DNA of 64,000 nt, from positions 33,551,415-33,615,414 of the forward strand of contig CM018694.1 of assembly GCA_009363875.1 (NCBI GenBank), in the 5' to 3' direction. A model generated the notes under the pieces. That model was given only the letters and a program-made list of their open reading frames with translations, did not search any database and was not told the origin of the DNA. The translations under genes and the position numbers were made by a program. The DNA comes from Mikania micrantha. Its lineage: Eukaryota; Streptophyta; Magnoliopsida; Asterales; Asteraceae. Below, piece after piece: positions 53,833-64,000 of the stretch (position 1 is the first letter of the stretch; every line of letters starts with the position of its first letter).

Positions 53833-55197
53833 TTAACTGAAGAGTGTACCAGTGTTGGTGTCTGTGTCCTGGCGGGCAGCAGCTGCTCTGATTTGAAAGG
53901 CCCGTCCTCTAGCTACCGGTGCCTTTGGTGGGATTCTATTGGGACAGTCCCTTGAGAGGTGTCCATGTTCGCCACATGTGTAGCAAGACCTGTTATCAGT
54001 GACATCAGCCATCATCGCTGTATTGTTGTTTCTGTTCTGGGGAGTTTGGTTCCTGCAATGATCAACCCAATGCCCCAATCTCCCGCACCCAGTGCAATGT
54101 CTGCACGGGGTCCCGAGATGGTGGTGAAAATGGCAGTTGTTCCATTGAGGAGCCGCGACAGCATACGGCTTCTTGACTTGTAGTGGTGGTAGTTGTGGTG
54201 CTCTCAGGGCTGGTGTGGTTCCAGCATAGTTTTTGAGCACTTTCTGTTTCTTAGCCGGATGTCCATCCGGCTTTCCTGATGTTTCAGTCTTCGTTACTTC
54301 AGCTTACTCATTCAGTGCCCCCGAGGCAACCATTACATCAGTTAATGTCGCTGATAGTGTAACAGCAATCTCTAGGGTAGTGGGGTGGGCATCAATCACA
54401 TGCCCTTGAATACAAGCTGGTAGTCCACCGACGTACCGCTCAATTCGTTTCTCCAGTGTTGGCACTATGTCCGGTGCCAATGTTGCTAACTCGTGGAATC
54501 TGGTGGTATAGACCAGGTGTCTAGCTCCCACCATAACATGATTGAGCAACTCTGTCTCAACCTTCTTCAATTCGTTCCTGGGGCAAAACTCACCCCTCAG
54601 CAAGACCTTGAATTCCTCCCAAGGCATAGACAATGCCTCATCTCGTCCCCTGGTCTGTACCTGAGCGTTCCACTAAGTCAGCGCTGGTTTGTCAAATGAG
54701 CCTGCAGCATAACTCACTTTGTGTTGATCAGGACAACCACTGATGTCGAGGGTCGTCTCCATCTTTTCGATCAATTGGATCAAACCAACGGCCCCCTCGT
54801 TGCCATTGAAAGTGGGTGGCTTGCATCTTACAAAGTTCTTTTAAGAGTAGTCCTGTTGGTTCTTGGTGTTTCCACTACCCTCTCTAGATGAGTTGGCAGT
54901 GTTGTTGCTGTTTTTGGTGGTGATCTTGTTCATCATGTCAGGAATTAAATCCCTCAGTTGGCTCGTCAGTAGAGTGGCTAATGCGATGGTAGCCGTGTCC
55001 AACTCATGAACAGGCGGTGGCGGAGGAGGAGGTGGAGGTGGTTGTGTAGGAGAGTTAGGTGGTGTCGGTATTGAAGAGTGCGGTGCTGAATCATTTGGTG
55101 GTGGAGGCAGTAAAGCTGGTGGTGGTCTTCTCGGCGGCATTATGATCATAACTGAAAGAAAATCGGTTAGTACAGTGATCAGATGCAGAAGACACAT
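53833..55197 (-). pseudogene. E5 gag with three stops
   Basis: One minus frame of about 454 codons broken by three nonsense codons near 54841, 54675 and 54301. Start MPPRRPPPA with a poly-proline stretch. Capsid motifs include CKPPTFNGNEGAVGLIQ and MPWEEFKVLLRGEFCPRNEL. Zinc motifs are CTGCGRLGHWVDHC and CYTCGEHGHLSRDC. It stops at TGTLFS, just where the protease would begin, so pol was deleted from that point. The protein would have been a relative of E1 gag. Confidence 0.85.
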
Positions 55198-55298
55198 GCT
55201 AATAAATCCTATGTCACATGATCTCTATATGAGGGTCCCAAGGTTATAGTTTAGGCCAAACCGTTTATGTAACATGACCTATATTTCTCTATAACCAT

Positions 55299-55311
55299 GG
55301 CTCTGATACCA
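55299..55311 (-). other. E5 primer-binding site
   Basis: Sense TGGTATCAGAGCC, 3 bp from the 5' LTR; the gag start lies about 100 bp downstream, as in E1. Confidence 0.8.
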
Positions 55312-55867
55312 ATCTGTCACACCCCGAGCCGGCGGGCTGGATCGACTTTCCCACCGGGCGAAAGGTTCCCGGGGCGCGATATCGTTGTGATAATCGAAAT
55401 GATCAGATTCTTTACATGGCACATGATATATAAATGAGAAATGCTAACATGACATTGCTACAGAATTACAAAGTTAAATTACATTGTTATGTTCATCATT
55501 TAACTAAGTAATTCTACCAAGAGGAATCATTGGGTTTCTATCTTGTATCTGCACAAGATTTACAAAATCTGATTCACTGTTATGTCATTCAAAATATGTT
55601 CGACACAAAATGTAGCTAAGTCTTCTAAAAGTCCACTAGCTATGTTCCTGATGCTTGGTGATTAAACCTGTTCGTCACCTGAGAAAACATGCAATTAAAC
55701 AAAGTGAACACTAGGTTGGTGAGTTCATAAGTTTAGTATTTGAAAACGTTGATTGATTAACATTCGCTGTCATAGTATCATACAAAAGTCCTGTTAATGT
55801 TTGATTCATCTGTGTCGCATCATGGCCTCTGCATAGTTACATCTACAAATAGAGTTTCAATCCCATT

Positions 55868-56194
55868 AAGCATGCTTATATATAGGGCATACGAAAGGGT
55901 CGAGCCTACGACCCGCCCAGACGCCATCCCACCACATGCTTAATAGGATTAAACTCCACTTGCAATACAACTATGGATATCCATCTCTATCTCACATGTG
56001 TTCACCCAATTTGTTATTCCTAGCCATAATGTTTCTCCCATGTTTTATTGATAACTGTCTCATTTGTCTTCCACGATGTCCTCTCCATAGTTATGCTTAC
56101 CAATAGTATTTCACCCAATCAAGCATTCTTATATTTAGGGCATACGAAAGGGTCGAGCTTACTACCCGCCCAGACGCCATCCCACCACATGCTT
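55868..56194 (-). other. Pair of covarying modules in E5 5' LTR
   Basis: Copies at 55868-55941 and 56120-56194, 252 bp apart. The second is decaying: its left arm reads AAGCATTC and its core TATATTTAGGGCATAC. Confidence 0.7.
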
Positions 56195-56261
56195 AACAGG
56201 ATTCAACACTACTTGCAATACAACTATGGATACCCATCTATTCCTCACATGATTTCACCTA

Positions 56262-56462
56262 GTCTCATCGCATAGTCTCGTATTGTCTCATCATCTAGTC
56301 TCATGTAGTCTCATATAGTCCCATCACATAGTCTCATATAGTCTCATCGTATAGTCTCATATTGTCTCATATAGTCCCATCACATAGTCTCATATAGTCT
56401 CATCGTATAGTCTCATCGTATAGTCTCATATTGACTCATATAGTCCCATCACATAGTCTCAT
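56262..56462. repeat. ATAGTCTCAT minisatellite (E5 5' LTR)
   Basis: Counterpart of 2404-2660 with different copy order; E6 begins directly after ATAGTCTCAT. Confidence 0.8.
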
Positions 56463-56836
56463 TGTAGGTCTCAAACCGGATCAAGAACTGAACTTTATCT
56501 TCTAAATCATCATCAATGATCTCTAACAAGTGCGGAATCCAAATTAGAGTCAAGAAAGCAAGTGAAAAATGTAATCTTTGTATATATGCTGAAAATTCGA
56601 GTACAAGTGCCTCAATACGTCTAGAGAGCAAATGCCTCGGGATTCCTACCTAAACTTGTACAAAATACGTCTATTTATACTAGGTCTAGGTGTACTCGAA
56701 ATCAAATACAAAATATTTCGAGTACATGAATACATGGAGTACTCGAACCTCCTGTACATGAAAATAATCAGAATCTGGACTTTGACTCTTCCTAGGTTGA
56801 CTTTGTCAGTCTTCAACGCTTTCAGGGCTCTAGAAA
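56463..56836 (-). mobile_element. E6 3' LTR (boundaries approximate)
   Basis: The sense LTR ends CCTACA at 56463, next to the E5 minisatellite. A purine tract (sense AGGGGGAGT, 56836-56844) marks the inner side. The first TG in sense is at 56824, about 12 bp from the tract, so the inner boundary is uncertain. It holds a TATAAATA box (56672-56679) and three GTACTCGAA-type motifs upstream of it. Confidence 0.55.
56672..56679 (-). promoter_or_regulatory. TATA box of E6 LTR
   Basis: Sense TATAAATA in CTAGTATAAATAGACG. Confidence 0.6.
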
Positions 56837-56856
56837 CTCCCCCTAGACTGGCGAAG

Positions 56857-59835
56857 TCATCCAATAGGAAGAGTGACATTGTGTGGTCCTGCTCCGGCAT
56901 AAAGTTTCAGCTCGACAGCATAAGCAACTATGCGAGTGAATGGCTTAGCCTCCTCATCATTCCTAGAATATATTCGTATTGGAGACTCATGTAACTTCAT
57001 CATGTCGTCCTTTCCATACTTCAAGAGATCCATAGGGTCAAGGACAATGTTGACATCATCAACATTGTCTTTGTTCTTGATGATGACTGCTGCAAGATTG
57101 AGGTCGTCATAGTACCAAGATACGAAGTTGGCCAAGGAATAGTCTGGAACTCTAGGAGGCACTGGAACAGCTATTTCAATATGAGGTGGAGGATATTTGT
57201 AGTATATCCAAGGCTTCTTCGTCTTCGGCTCGATAATGCAAGTTGAAGCAAAACGCCTTCCCTTGGCTGTGCGCATCACAGGAAAGTCCTTCTCACATTG
57301 GTCGTTAAAGAACCTGGCAAACAGATCAACTTTTGAATCATTTGAAGGATTGAAAAACATAGCTTTGTTGATTCTTCGGATATCAACTTTAGGCATTGTG
57401 CAGAAGTCTCTCGGCCGCTTATAGAATTCAACCTTCCCATTCATCCTTTTCACCAAATAGATATCCCTTTCTTTGTCATACCTCCAGCAACATACGTTGG
57501 ACTTGTTGTTACGAACAGCGAACAGGTTTCTGTCATCCGAAATAAATGTATGCGCTGGATGCTCTTCATTCATCTCCTTAAATCAAGTATCTTTTTCCAC
57601 TGGAGGGGAAGGTGTCCAATCCTTTTTCTTGTCAAACCAACTAACAATCACATCGTGAAGAGTTGTGACTTCCTGTCCTAATGCATCAATGTACTTGTGG
57701 GCATATAAGTAATCGATATAAGGATCGGTGGAGACGTTGCCAAGTATAATATTTTCTGGTTCTTCTTCGACAGATGCCCCTGTCGAAGATTCAGCTTCTC
57801 CTTCGGCTTCTTTACCGATTCCTTCAAAAAGATAATCATCAGGAAGATCTTTGAAGAAGTCATCAAGTCCAGTATTCTCCATGTCAACTCCTGGAAGGGT
57901 GTCACCGAATAGAATATCATCGGGAATATCTCCAAACAGATCATCATAGTGACTAGTGGACTTTCCTGAAGAGGATGGATTTCCAGTGGCTCCTCCTTGG
58001 TCTTTGTCATCTGGAGGTGCTTGATTCTTTTTATCAGAAGAATCATCTTCTTTCTTGTTTCCACCATCATTATCATCCCTGTCATCCTTCTTTTCTTCCG
58101 AGTCCTTCTCCTTTTCATCATCACCATCATCATCATCACTATCATACTATCGTCACTATCATCACCCTTTTTGACATCATCATCTGACTCTGGAACTTCT
58201 TCTCCTTTGAGTCTTTTGATCTCTTTACGCATGTCATAATTCTCCAGGGAGAGAAATCTGATAAACTTTCTGTGGGCTTTGATCTGTCCCTTAAACTCAT
58301 CAAGCTTGTCATATATCTTTATCATCCCTTCTTCCATAATCTGGATAATCTCATCCTTTTGAGCTGCCTCTTTTTCGAGTGCAAAGACTGTGTCTTGCAG
58401 ACCCACGAGATCGACAGGCACTTCTTTCGGCTCATATGGTGAATCTGAGTGCAAAGGAGATTTTCCTTTGTCACTGCTCGAGCGAGGCGGAGATGAAGCA
58501 GTTTCGGTGTGAGGAGCAGAGGTAGTGGATCTGGCTGGGATTTTGATAACTAATTTGGGCTTGGCTGGTTCGGTTGGAGGTTTTGGTTGAGAAGGTGGCT
58601 TGGGTTGTGTGGGTTGCTTGGGTTTTGTGGGTGGCTTGGGTTTTGTGGTTGGCTTGGGTTGTGTAGGTGGAGGTGGTTGTGTAGGTGGAGGTGGTTGTGT
58701 TGGTGGAGGTGGTTGTGTAGGCGGAGGTGTTTGTGTAGGCACCTGTGATATGATCGATGCAGCTGAAGAAAATGATAATCCTGAGAACATCTTCTGCAGA
58801 CGGGGATCTCCGGTTTTCCTAGCCATCGTCTTTTGCCTCTTCTTCTTAGGTGATGACTCTGGGGTTTGGGTATAGTCAACATCCTGTGCCTCCTCTCTTT
58901 CTTGTCTTGTAGGTGGAGGCTTCTCTGCAATGAAATCTTCACTGGAAGATGAGGAGGTCTCGGAGATGTCCCTCGGGAGTCGTGCCTGTCTGTGTACCAG
59001 TAGGAACATTATGTTCTTCAGAAACTATGGCTACTGGGGTGTCTGGCATATCTTCATTTGCACCATCGCCCACAAACCTTCCAAACTTTATCAATGGGCG
59101 TTCCCCTGTATATTGCTTCTTTCCTCTCTTATTCATCTTCATATAGCCAAAGATGTCATCTCTCATTCTCTTGATCTCCAAAGTACCGAGTGTGGGAGTC
59201 AGATGGGAATATTTCCTGTTGATGATAATCTGCAAGAATTTAGGGAAAGCTAGGAACCGCTCCTTCCTTCTTCCTTTGATGTTGGCGTACATATTGAGAA
59301 AAATCATCTTCGAGAAGTTAAACTCAACTCCAAGCGCTAGAGCTACCAGACATGAACTGAGTGTCTGATTAAGAACATCATATCCGCTTTTTCTTCCAGA
59401 GAGGCACTGAGTGATGACATGAGCTAAGTATCTCCAATATGGATGCAATAACTTCCTCTCGGTGGGTGGATAGGCACCTTCATGTCCCATTTGATAGACG
59501 GTCCTGTTAACCAGATCATGATCAAGCTCAACGGGATCAGTGTCTTTGTCTTCGAATTGCAGACATTCTCTGACAATCTGCTCAGTGATAATGATGGGAT
59601 GACCTTGGATCTTTCCAACAATGCTGATAATTCCCGTGTCATCAGTATGCTCCTCCACGGTGCTCCAAAAACTCCGAATAAAGTCGGTCACAATAGTTGG
59701 GTGTTCCATGATGGCATAATTGACCGGTGACATGATCAATCCTTCAACGAGAGTCTTGAACTCAGAATGCTTCACGAGTGGATCTCCAAGATACGCAGTC
59801 ATGTTGTGGTCTGATACAAAGCGTAGGTCAGCCAT
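56857..59835 (-). pseudogene. E6 third ORF, downstream of pol
   Basis: About 990 codons in at least four pieces. The first 298 codons (59835-58939; MADLRFVSDHNMTAYL; EFNFSKMIFLNMYANIK) form a folded-looking domain. A frameshift near 58965 leads into a long Pro/Thr/Gln-rich repeat region (QPPPPTQ units, about 58600-58745) and a Lys/Asp/Ser-rich middle. A second shift near 58140 precedes an acidic domain (57882-57583). An in-frame TGA at 57583 separates the last 238 codons (57573-56857; KRPRDFCTMPKVDIRR). It sits between pol and the LTR, where envelope-like ORFs of some plant copia elements lie. I see no signal peptide or membrane helix, so an envelope role is not supported. I associate this N-terminal domain with copia elements of daisy-family plants, from memory only. 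Confidence 0.6.
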
Positions 59836-59967
59836 CTGAAAAACAAAACAGATTAAGTTGGCTCAAGATTAAAAAAAAAAATTACTGAAAATTTTCTAAG
59901 TCCGAACGGGTTTGTTCTCGAACCAACAGACGTACTCGAAATAACATAGCTTGATTAAAAGTACAGG

Positions 59968-60039
59968 TGTACACGAAATACAAGCTGTACACGAAATACA
60001 AGCTGTACACGAAATACAAGCTGTACACGAAATGAATCG
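59968..60039. repeat. 18-bp tandem repeat
   Basis: Unit TGTACACGAAATACAAGC at 59968, 59986 and 60004, with a partial fourth from 60022. Confidence 0.9.
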
Positions 60040-60570
60040 TGTATTCGAAATACGTTATGTACACGAAGTGCATCTGTACTCGAAGTGTTAAATTTCGAGT
60101 ACGCAAAAGTCCTTTAAAAATTCATCATTTTTGGCTCCTTAGAACTTCTAGTTCCATTTGACATGCTCGGAATTACTAGGCGACCATCATATCTTGTAAT
60201 CGCCTTTCAATTTTAGGTGTTTCATGGTCAATTTGACCAAAAACTTTATGTATTCGAAATTCACGTATTCGAAATACATTTTTGTCCATAACTTTCGATT
60301 TCACGGTCAAATCTTGATGAAAATTCATACCTAGGGTCGCCTATAGGTGATCTATGAGACTATCAGAGTAGATTTTCGAAAAAGGCTCTAAAAAACGAGA
60401 TCGCCTAATGGGCACCAAACCTGTACTCGAAATGGAAACGATGTACACAAAATAATGGTAAATTAAATGGGGTTGGGCTATTTATAGGAATAGTTTGAAT
60501 ACACATGTTTCGTGTACTCAATTTCGAGTACACACAATTATTTTATTTCGATTTAAAATTCTAACTTTCA

Positions 60571-60670
60571 TAAAATAAAATAAAATAAAATAAAATAAAA
60601 TAAAATAAAATAAAATAAAATAAAATAAAATAAAATAACATAAAATAACATAAAATAAAATAAAATAAAA
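60571..60670. repeat. (TAAAA)n microsatellite
   Basis: About 20 pentanucleotide units with two TAACA interruptions. Confidence 0.95.
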
Positions 60671-61655
60671 TTTTGGAAACTTTGGACAAGTTTAAGGTTT
60701 AGTCGAGTGAAATTCGTGGGATCAAATCTGTTGTCAAAATTTTACTATCTTAATTTATTTCTTAACGAAGCACAACTTTTAAACAACTATTTCCCACCAA
60801 TAATTTCCACTCGTTATTCCATTACTTAAAAGTCAGTCATATGATCAAGGGTTTTTGTAACATATCTTATGGGAAATTTGTGAACAGTCAGACGGTAAAA
60901 CCAGGTTAACATGCAACCTATCAGTTCTGCTAAATCTTCTGTTTCAAACTTTGATTGTGTTTCAACAGACTTAAAATGTTTTGACAGAGTTTAAGGAGAG
61001 AGAAGAAAAGAACAGATCTATTAAATTAGAACTAAGAACAAGAAGGGGTTCTATCATCTTGTTCTCATTGGCATCTTTTATTTTCTGATCTGCAGACACA
61101 TTGGCCTTAACGTCGCACATCCAGGTCTTTGCTTACGCAAAACAGAGGATGCTTCAGTAGATATTTCCCGCTCTTTGTTTGCACAAAACATAGGAAATAC
61201 CCGAGTTTTTCAAAACTATGTCAAGTTTATTGAAACACAATCTTGTTTTGACTCAAAGATCTAAACAAAAGGTCAAATAGTTGTCACACATTTCTAGTTG
61301 TCTAATGATCACAATTACACACTTATTTTATTTATATACTTATTTATTTTAATTTGATCAAGTCTGATTCTTTCATTTGGAAAACTAGTTTCAACTTCTT
61401 AGTGTATAATGGATATTCAAAGTTGTTATTCTTTTAGAAATCTCATTAAGATAGTGAAATTTTGATCTTTAGAAATTATTTCACTTCCCAATTTGACTTA
61501 TTCACTTTGCTTGTCCACATAAACTCTTTTTGTATTTTCTTAAACTTTTGAAAAGATAAAATCTTTTTGTAATTTTCTTGATTTAACAGAAGGCAGGATT
61601 TCCTTTTCTTTTCAAAAACCTAACTCCCCCTAGACTCGTAGATCATCTTAGACTA

Positions 61656-61781
61656 ACTCAAAGACCGAAAATCTTTTTGTTGTTTTTGTATATTTTGACT
61701 CAAAGACCAAAAATCTTTTTATTGTTTTTGTAAATTTTGACTCAAAGACCAAAAATCTTTTTGTTGTTTTTGTAAATTTTC
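61656..61781. repeat. 42-bp tandem repeat
   Basis: Three units starting ACTCAAAGACC at 61656, 61698 and 61740, each containing ATCTTTTT and TTGTTTTTGTA. Confidence 0.85.
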
Positions 61782-61842
61782 TCCCCCTAAATTTGTGAAC
61801 AAACTAAGACACAAATTTCAACGTATTTACAAAAGATGCTTT

Positions 61843-64000
61843 TTAGTTAAAGCTTATTAGTTTGAGAGAGGCAAGCAAGTGATGAAAGAGTCCTGTGTCG
61901 AAAGGTTTTGTGAAAAGCTCCGCTAGATTATCATCTGTGTGGACCTTGTCAAGATGAATTAGTTTCCGTTCGAAACAGTCACTGATGAAATGAATCCGGA
62001 TGTCATTATGTTTAGTTTTGGAGTGTTGTACCGGATTTTTGACGATCTGTAGGGCGGCTTCATTGTCACAATAAATAGGAGAGTCAAGAAAGTTCAAACT
62101 GTAATCGAGGATCTGTTGTTGCATCCAGATAACCTAAGAGCAGCAACTGGAAGCAGCAACATATTCGGCTTCCGCAGTAGATGTGGATACGGTCGTTTGT
62201 TTCTTGCATTGCCATGAGACAAGGCGATCTCCCAGGTACTGACACCCACCAGTGGTTGACTTCCTATCCAGATTACATCCACCAAAGTCACTGTCTGAGT
62301 ATGTAAATAAATGAAACTCAAAGTTCTTTGGGTACCAAAGACCAAGACGAGGCTTCCCGACAAGATACCGAAAGATTCTCTTGACAGCTATAAGGTGAGA
62401 TGCCTTCGGATTCGCCTGATGTCCGGCACACTGACAAAATGAAAACATGATGTCTGGACGACTAGCAGTCAGATACATCAGGGAACCAATCATCGAGCGA
62501 TAGAGGTGTTGATCAACATCTTCACCATCCAAATCCGAAGTTAAGACATGACGAGCAGCCATGGGAGTGGATGCCGGCTTTGATATCATCATTTTGAACT
62601 TGGTCAAAATATCTGTGACATACTTTTCTTGGTGAATCAGCACACCCTTTGAATCTTGTTTCACCTGCAGACCCAGAAAGAAGGTCATTTCTCCTATCGC
62701 ATTCATTTCAAACTTCTTCTTCATTACCCCCTCAAATTCCTTGCACAACGCCGAGCTTGTGGAGCCAAATATAATGTCATCCACGTAGATTTGGACGAGA
62801 ATCAAATCATCCTTATCCTTGCGAACGAACAAAGTCTGATCAATGGCTCCACGGGTATATCCATTTGCAAGCAGGTGATCAATAAGTGTAGCATACCACG
62901 CTCGCGGTGCTTGATGAAGACCATAGAGAACTTTGTCTAACTTGTAGACATGGTCAGGAAACTGAGAATCTTCAAAGCCTGGGGGTTGGCACACATAGAT
63001 TTCTTATTTAACCTTCCCATACAGAAAAGCAGTCTTCACATCCATCTGATATACCGTGAAGTTCATGTAGGAGGCATAGGCCAAGAAAATTCGGATGGCT
63101 TCAAGTCTTGCAACGGGTGCAAAGACTTCCTTATAATCTATCCCCTCCTGTTGGTAAAAGCCTTGAACCACCAACCTTGCTTTGTTTCGGATAATCACTC
63201 TCGAATCATCTCTCTTGTTTCTGAAAACCCATCTGGTCCCAATTGGCAGTTTCCCTTTGGGCAATGGAACTAAATTCCATACTTTGAGTTTCTGAAACTG
63301 CATTAATTCTTCCTGCATTGCCTCGACCCAGCTAGACTCTTTAAGAGCCATCTTGACGTTCTTGGGCTCAACCTGCGAAATGAAACATGAGTATAAACAG
63401 TATTTAATTGGACCTGATTGGCTTCGTGAAAGATTGCTTTCAGGCAAGACATTCTGAGGTGGAATTGACCGGCTCCTGGTGAGAACTCCTTCTGAAAGAG
63501 GTCCAATGATGTTTTACACAGGATGATCGTTGTTGATGCTAAGTGTTGGCACTTCCTCCACAGCTAAGTTGTCAAGTAGATTGCTAAGATGTGTCAGCTG
63601 ATTATCATTTGAGGAAGATAGATCACAAGTAGGAGCAGCTTCACTTGTAGTAGCTTCATTATTCACACAGTGTTCCTCAGGAATGTTATCTGTGAACAGT
63701 GGATTATAAAAGGTTTGATGGGAGGAGGACGAAACTTGATCTGTTTCTGGAAGTGGCTGAACAGACTGAGAAGTGTCTGGTTCTGATGGAAGAACTTCAT
63801 GTATCGGAGTGGGCTGATCTGGAGGAGCTCGGGTATACATGCCTGGAGGATCAACTGACAGAAGCCTTGGATCACAAGGAACATAGTTAACTCTATAGTC
63901 GACATCATCATCCTTGTAGAAATCATCAGCTTGCTCAGATGCTCCTGCACTCTCGGAGGTAGTGCAGAAAGGCCTAAAAGTGGAATCATACTCAAACAGC
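61843..64000 (-). pseudogene. E6 copia pol, C-terminal half with three stops
   Basis: One minus frame from about 63840 to 61843 interrupted by three nonsense codons: TAA at about 63511, TAA at about 63004 (between FLYGKVK and IYVCQPPGF), and TAG at about 62131 (between AASSCCS and VIWMQQQ). Upstream is a Ser/Pro-rich linker. RT starts near 63400 (ALKESSWVEAMQEEL; KARLVVQGFYQQEGIDY; VYQMDVKTAFLYG) and includes YVDDIIFGS. RNase H follows (YSDSDFGGCNLDRKSTTGG; STAEAEYVAASSCCS; YCDNEAALQIVKNP) and ends FTKPFDTGLFHHLL. The order and motifs are those of Ty1/copia. No frameshift is needed to join the pieces. Confidence 0.9.

Larger units (their letters stand above)
55315..56462 (-). mobile_element. 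E5 5' LTR, partial
   Basis: Matches 1460 to about 2600 with a few percent differences. It contains two covarying modules and the start of the ATAGTCTCAT array, and is interrupted by E6 at 56463; the remainder should lie beyond the window. Confidence 0.85.
59836..61842 (-). other. E6 spacer between pol and third ORF
   Basis: No coding frame seen. Near 59930-60545 it holds many GTACTCGAAAT or GTACACGAAAT motifs in both orientations, an 18-bp tandem repeat (59968-60039), an (AAAAT)n run (60571-60670) and a 42-bp tandem repeat (61656-61781). Pyrimidine runs CTCCCCCTA at 61624 and 61782 look like extra purine tracts in sense. I see nothing else in 60720-61600. Confidence 0.6.
56463..64000 (-). 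mobile_element. E6: decayed Ty1/copia element with extra ORF
   Basis: Minus-strand element entering from the right edge. Sense order: integrase/RT linker and RT-RNase H (64000-61843), a 2-kb spacer rich in short repeats (61842-59836), a third ORF (59835-56857), a purine tract and a short 3' LTR (about 56463-56836). The 5' LTR, gag and most of integrase lie outside the window. Pol and the third ORF are both broken. Confidence 0.85.

Noticed and set aside
58600..58875. Plus-strand Gly/Val-rich 91-codon ORF
   Set aside because: It is the antisense shadow of the Pro/Thr/Gln repeats of the E6 third ORF.
56857..59835. E6 third ORF as a host gene captured by chance
   Set aside because: It is in the same orientation as pol and ends just before the purine tract and LTR, as expected for an element-encoded ORF; a capture origin long ago cannot be excluded.

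Overview
This is plant nuclear DNA, almost certainly from repeat-rich heterochromatin. I see no host gene, tRNA or rRNA gene and nothing prokaryotic. Every strong reading frame is a retrotransposon polyprotein or a decayed remnant of one. The large gypsy polyproteins end in a chromodomain-like tail, carry 2-4 kb LTRs and use an initiator-Met-tRNA primer site, which fits the Tekay/Del clade of Ty3/gypsy chromoviruses. A Ty1/copia element with an extra third reading frame downstream of pol lies at the right end. From general familiarity with such elements I would guess Asteraceae; that is inference only.

The window is a nest of insertions, several proven by 5-bp target-site duplications (TSDs). 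E7 (1-1134) is a truncated LTR, followed by an unidentified coding-like scrap (1137-1459). E5 (minus, from 1460 to beyond 56462) is an old chromovirus with its two LTRs at 1460-4652 + 51791-52929 and at 55315-56462. E3 (plus, 4653-51785, TSD TGGAG) sits inside the E5 3' LTR. Inside E3 lie E4 (plus, about 7480-17446, rearranged) and E1 (minus, 19858-46536, TSD ATTCA, in the E3 RNase H coding region). E2 (minus, 27570-41007, TSD GGAAG) interrupts the E1 gag. A copia element, E6 (minus, from about 56463 past the window end), is inserted in the E5 5' LTR.

LTR divergence judged by eye agrees with this order. E2 LTRs differ at about 2 sites in 3.65 kb, E1 at about 8 in 4.18 kb, E3 and E4 at roughly 1-2 percent, and E5 at a few percent. 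E1 was open from gag to chromodomain until E2 landed in it. E2 is intact apart from a one-base gag/pol frame break. E3 has damaged protease, RT and zinc-knuckle residues. E4 lacks RT and RNase H. E5 keeps a gag with three stops and only scraps of pol. The E6 pol and third ORF carry stops and frameshifts.

The most interesting signal is non-coding. An 75-85-nt module recurs 18 times in full and once truncated, always in the sense orientation of its element. It has a nearly invariant core (sense GGTGGGAYGG ... ATGCCCTATA) between arms whose sequences change from family to family while staying complementary, and an inner hairpin that also covaries. It often occurs in pairs spaced 225 or 252 bp apart, and stays upstream of gag whether or not the LTR boundary includes it. 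A second covarying hairpin with a fixed GTGACGAT loop lies upstream of the LTR TATA box in most of the LTRs. E4 instead has five perfect hairpins directly upstream of its TATA box. A third conserved palindrome precedes every gypsy polypurine tract.
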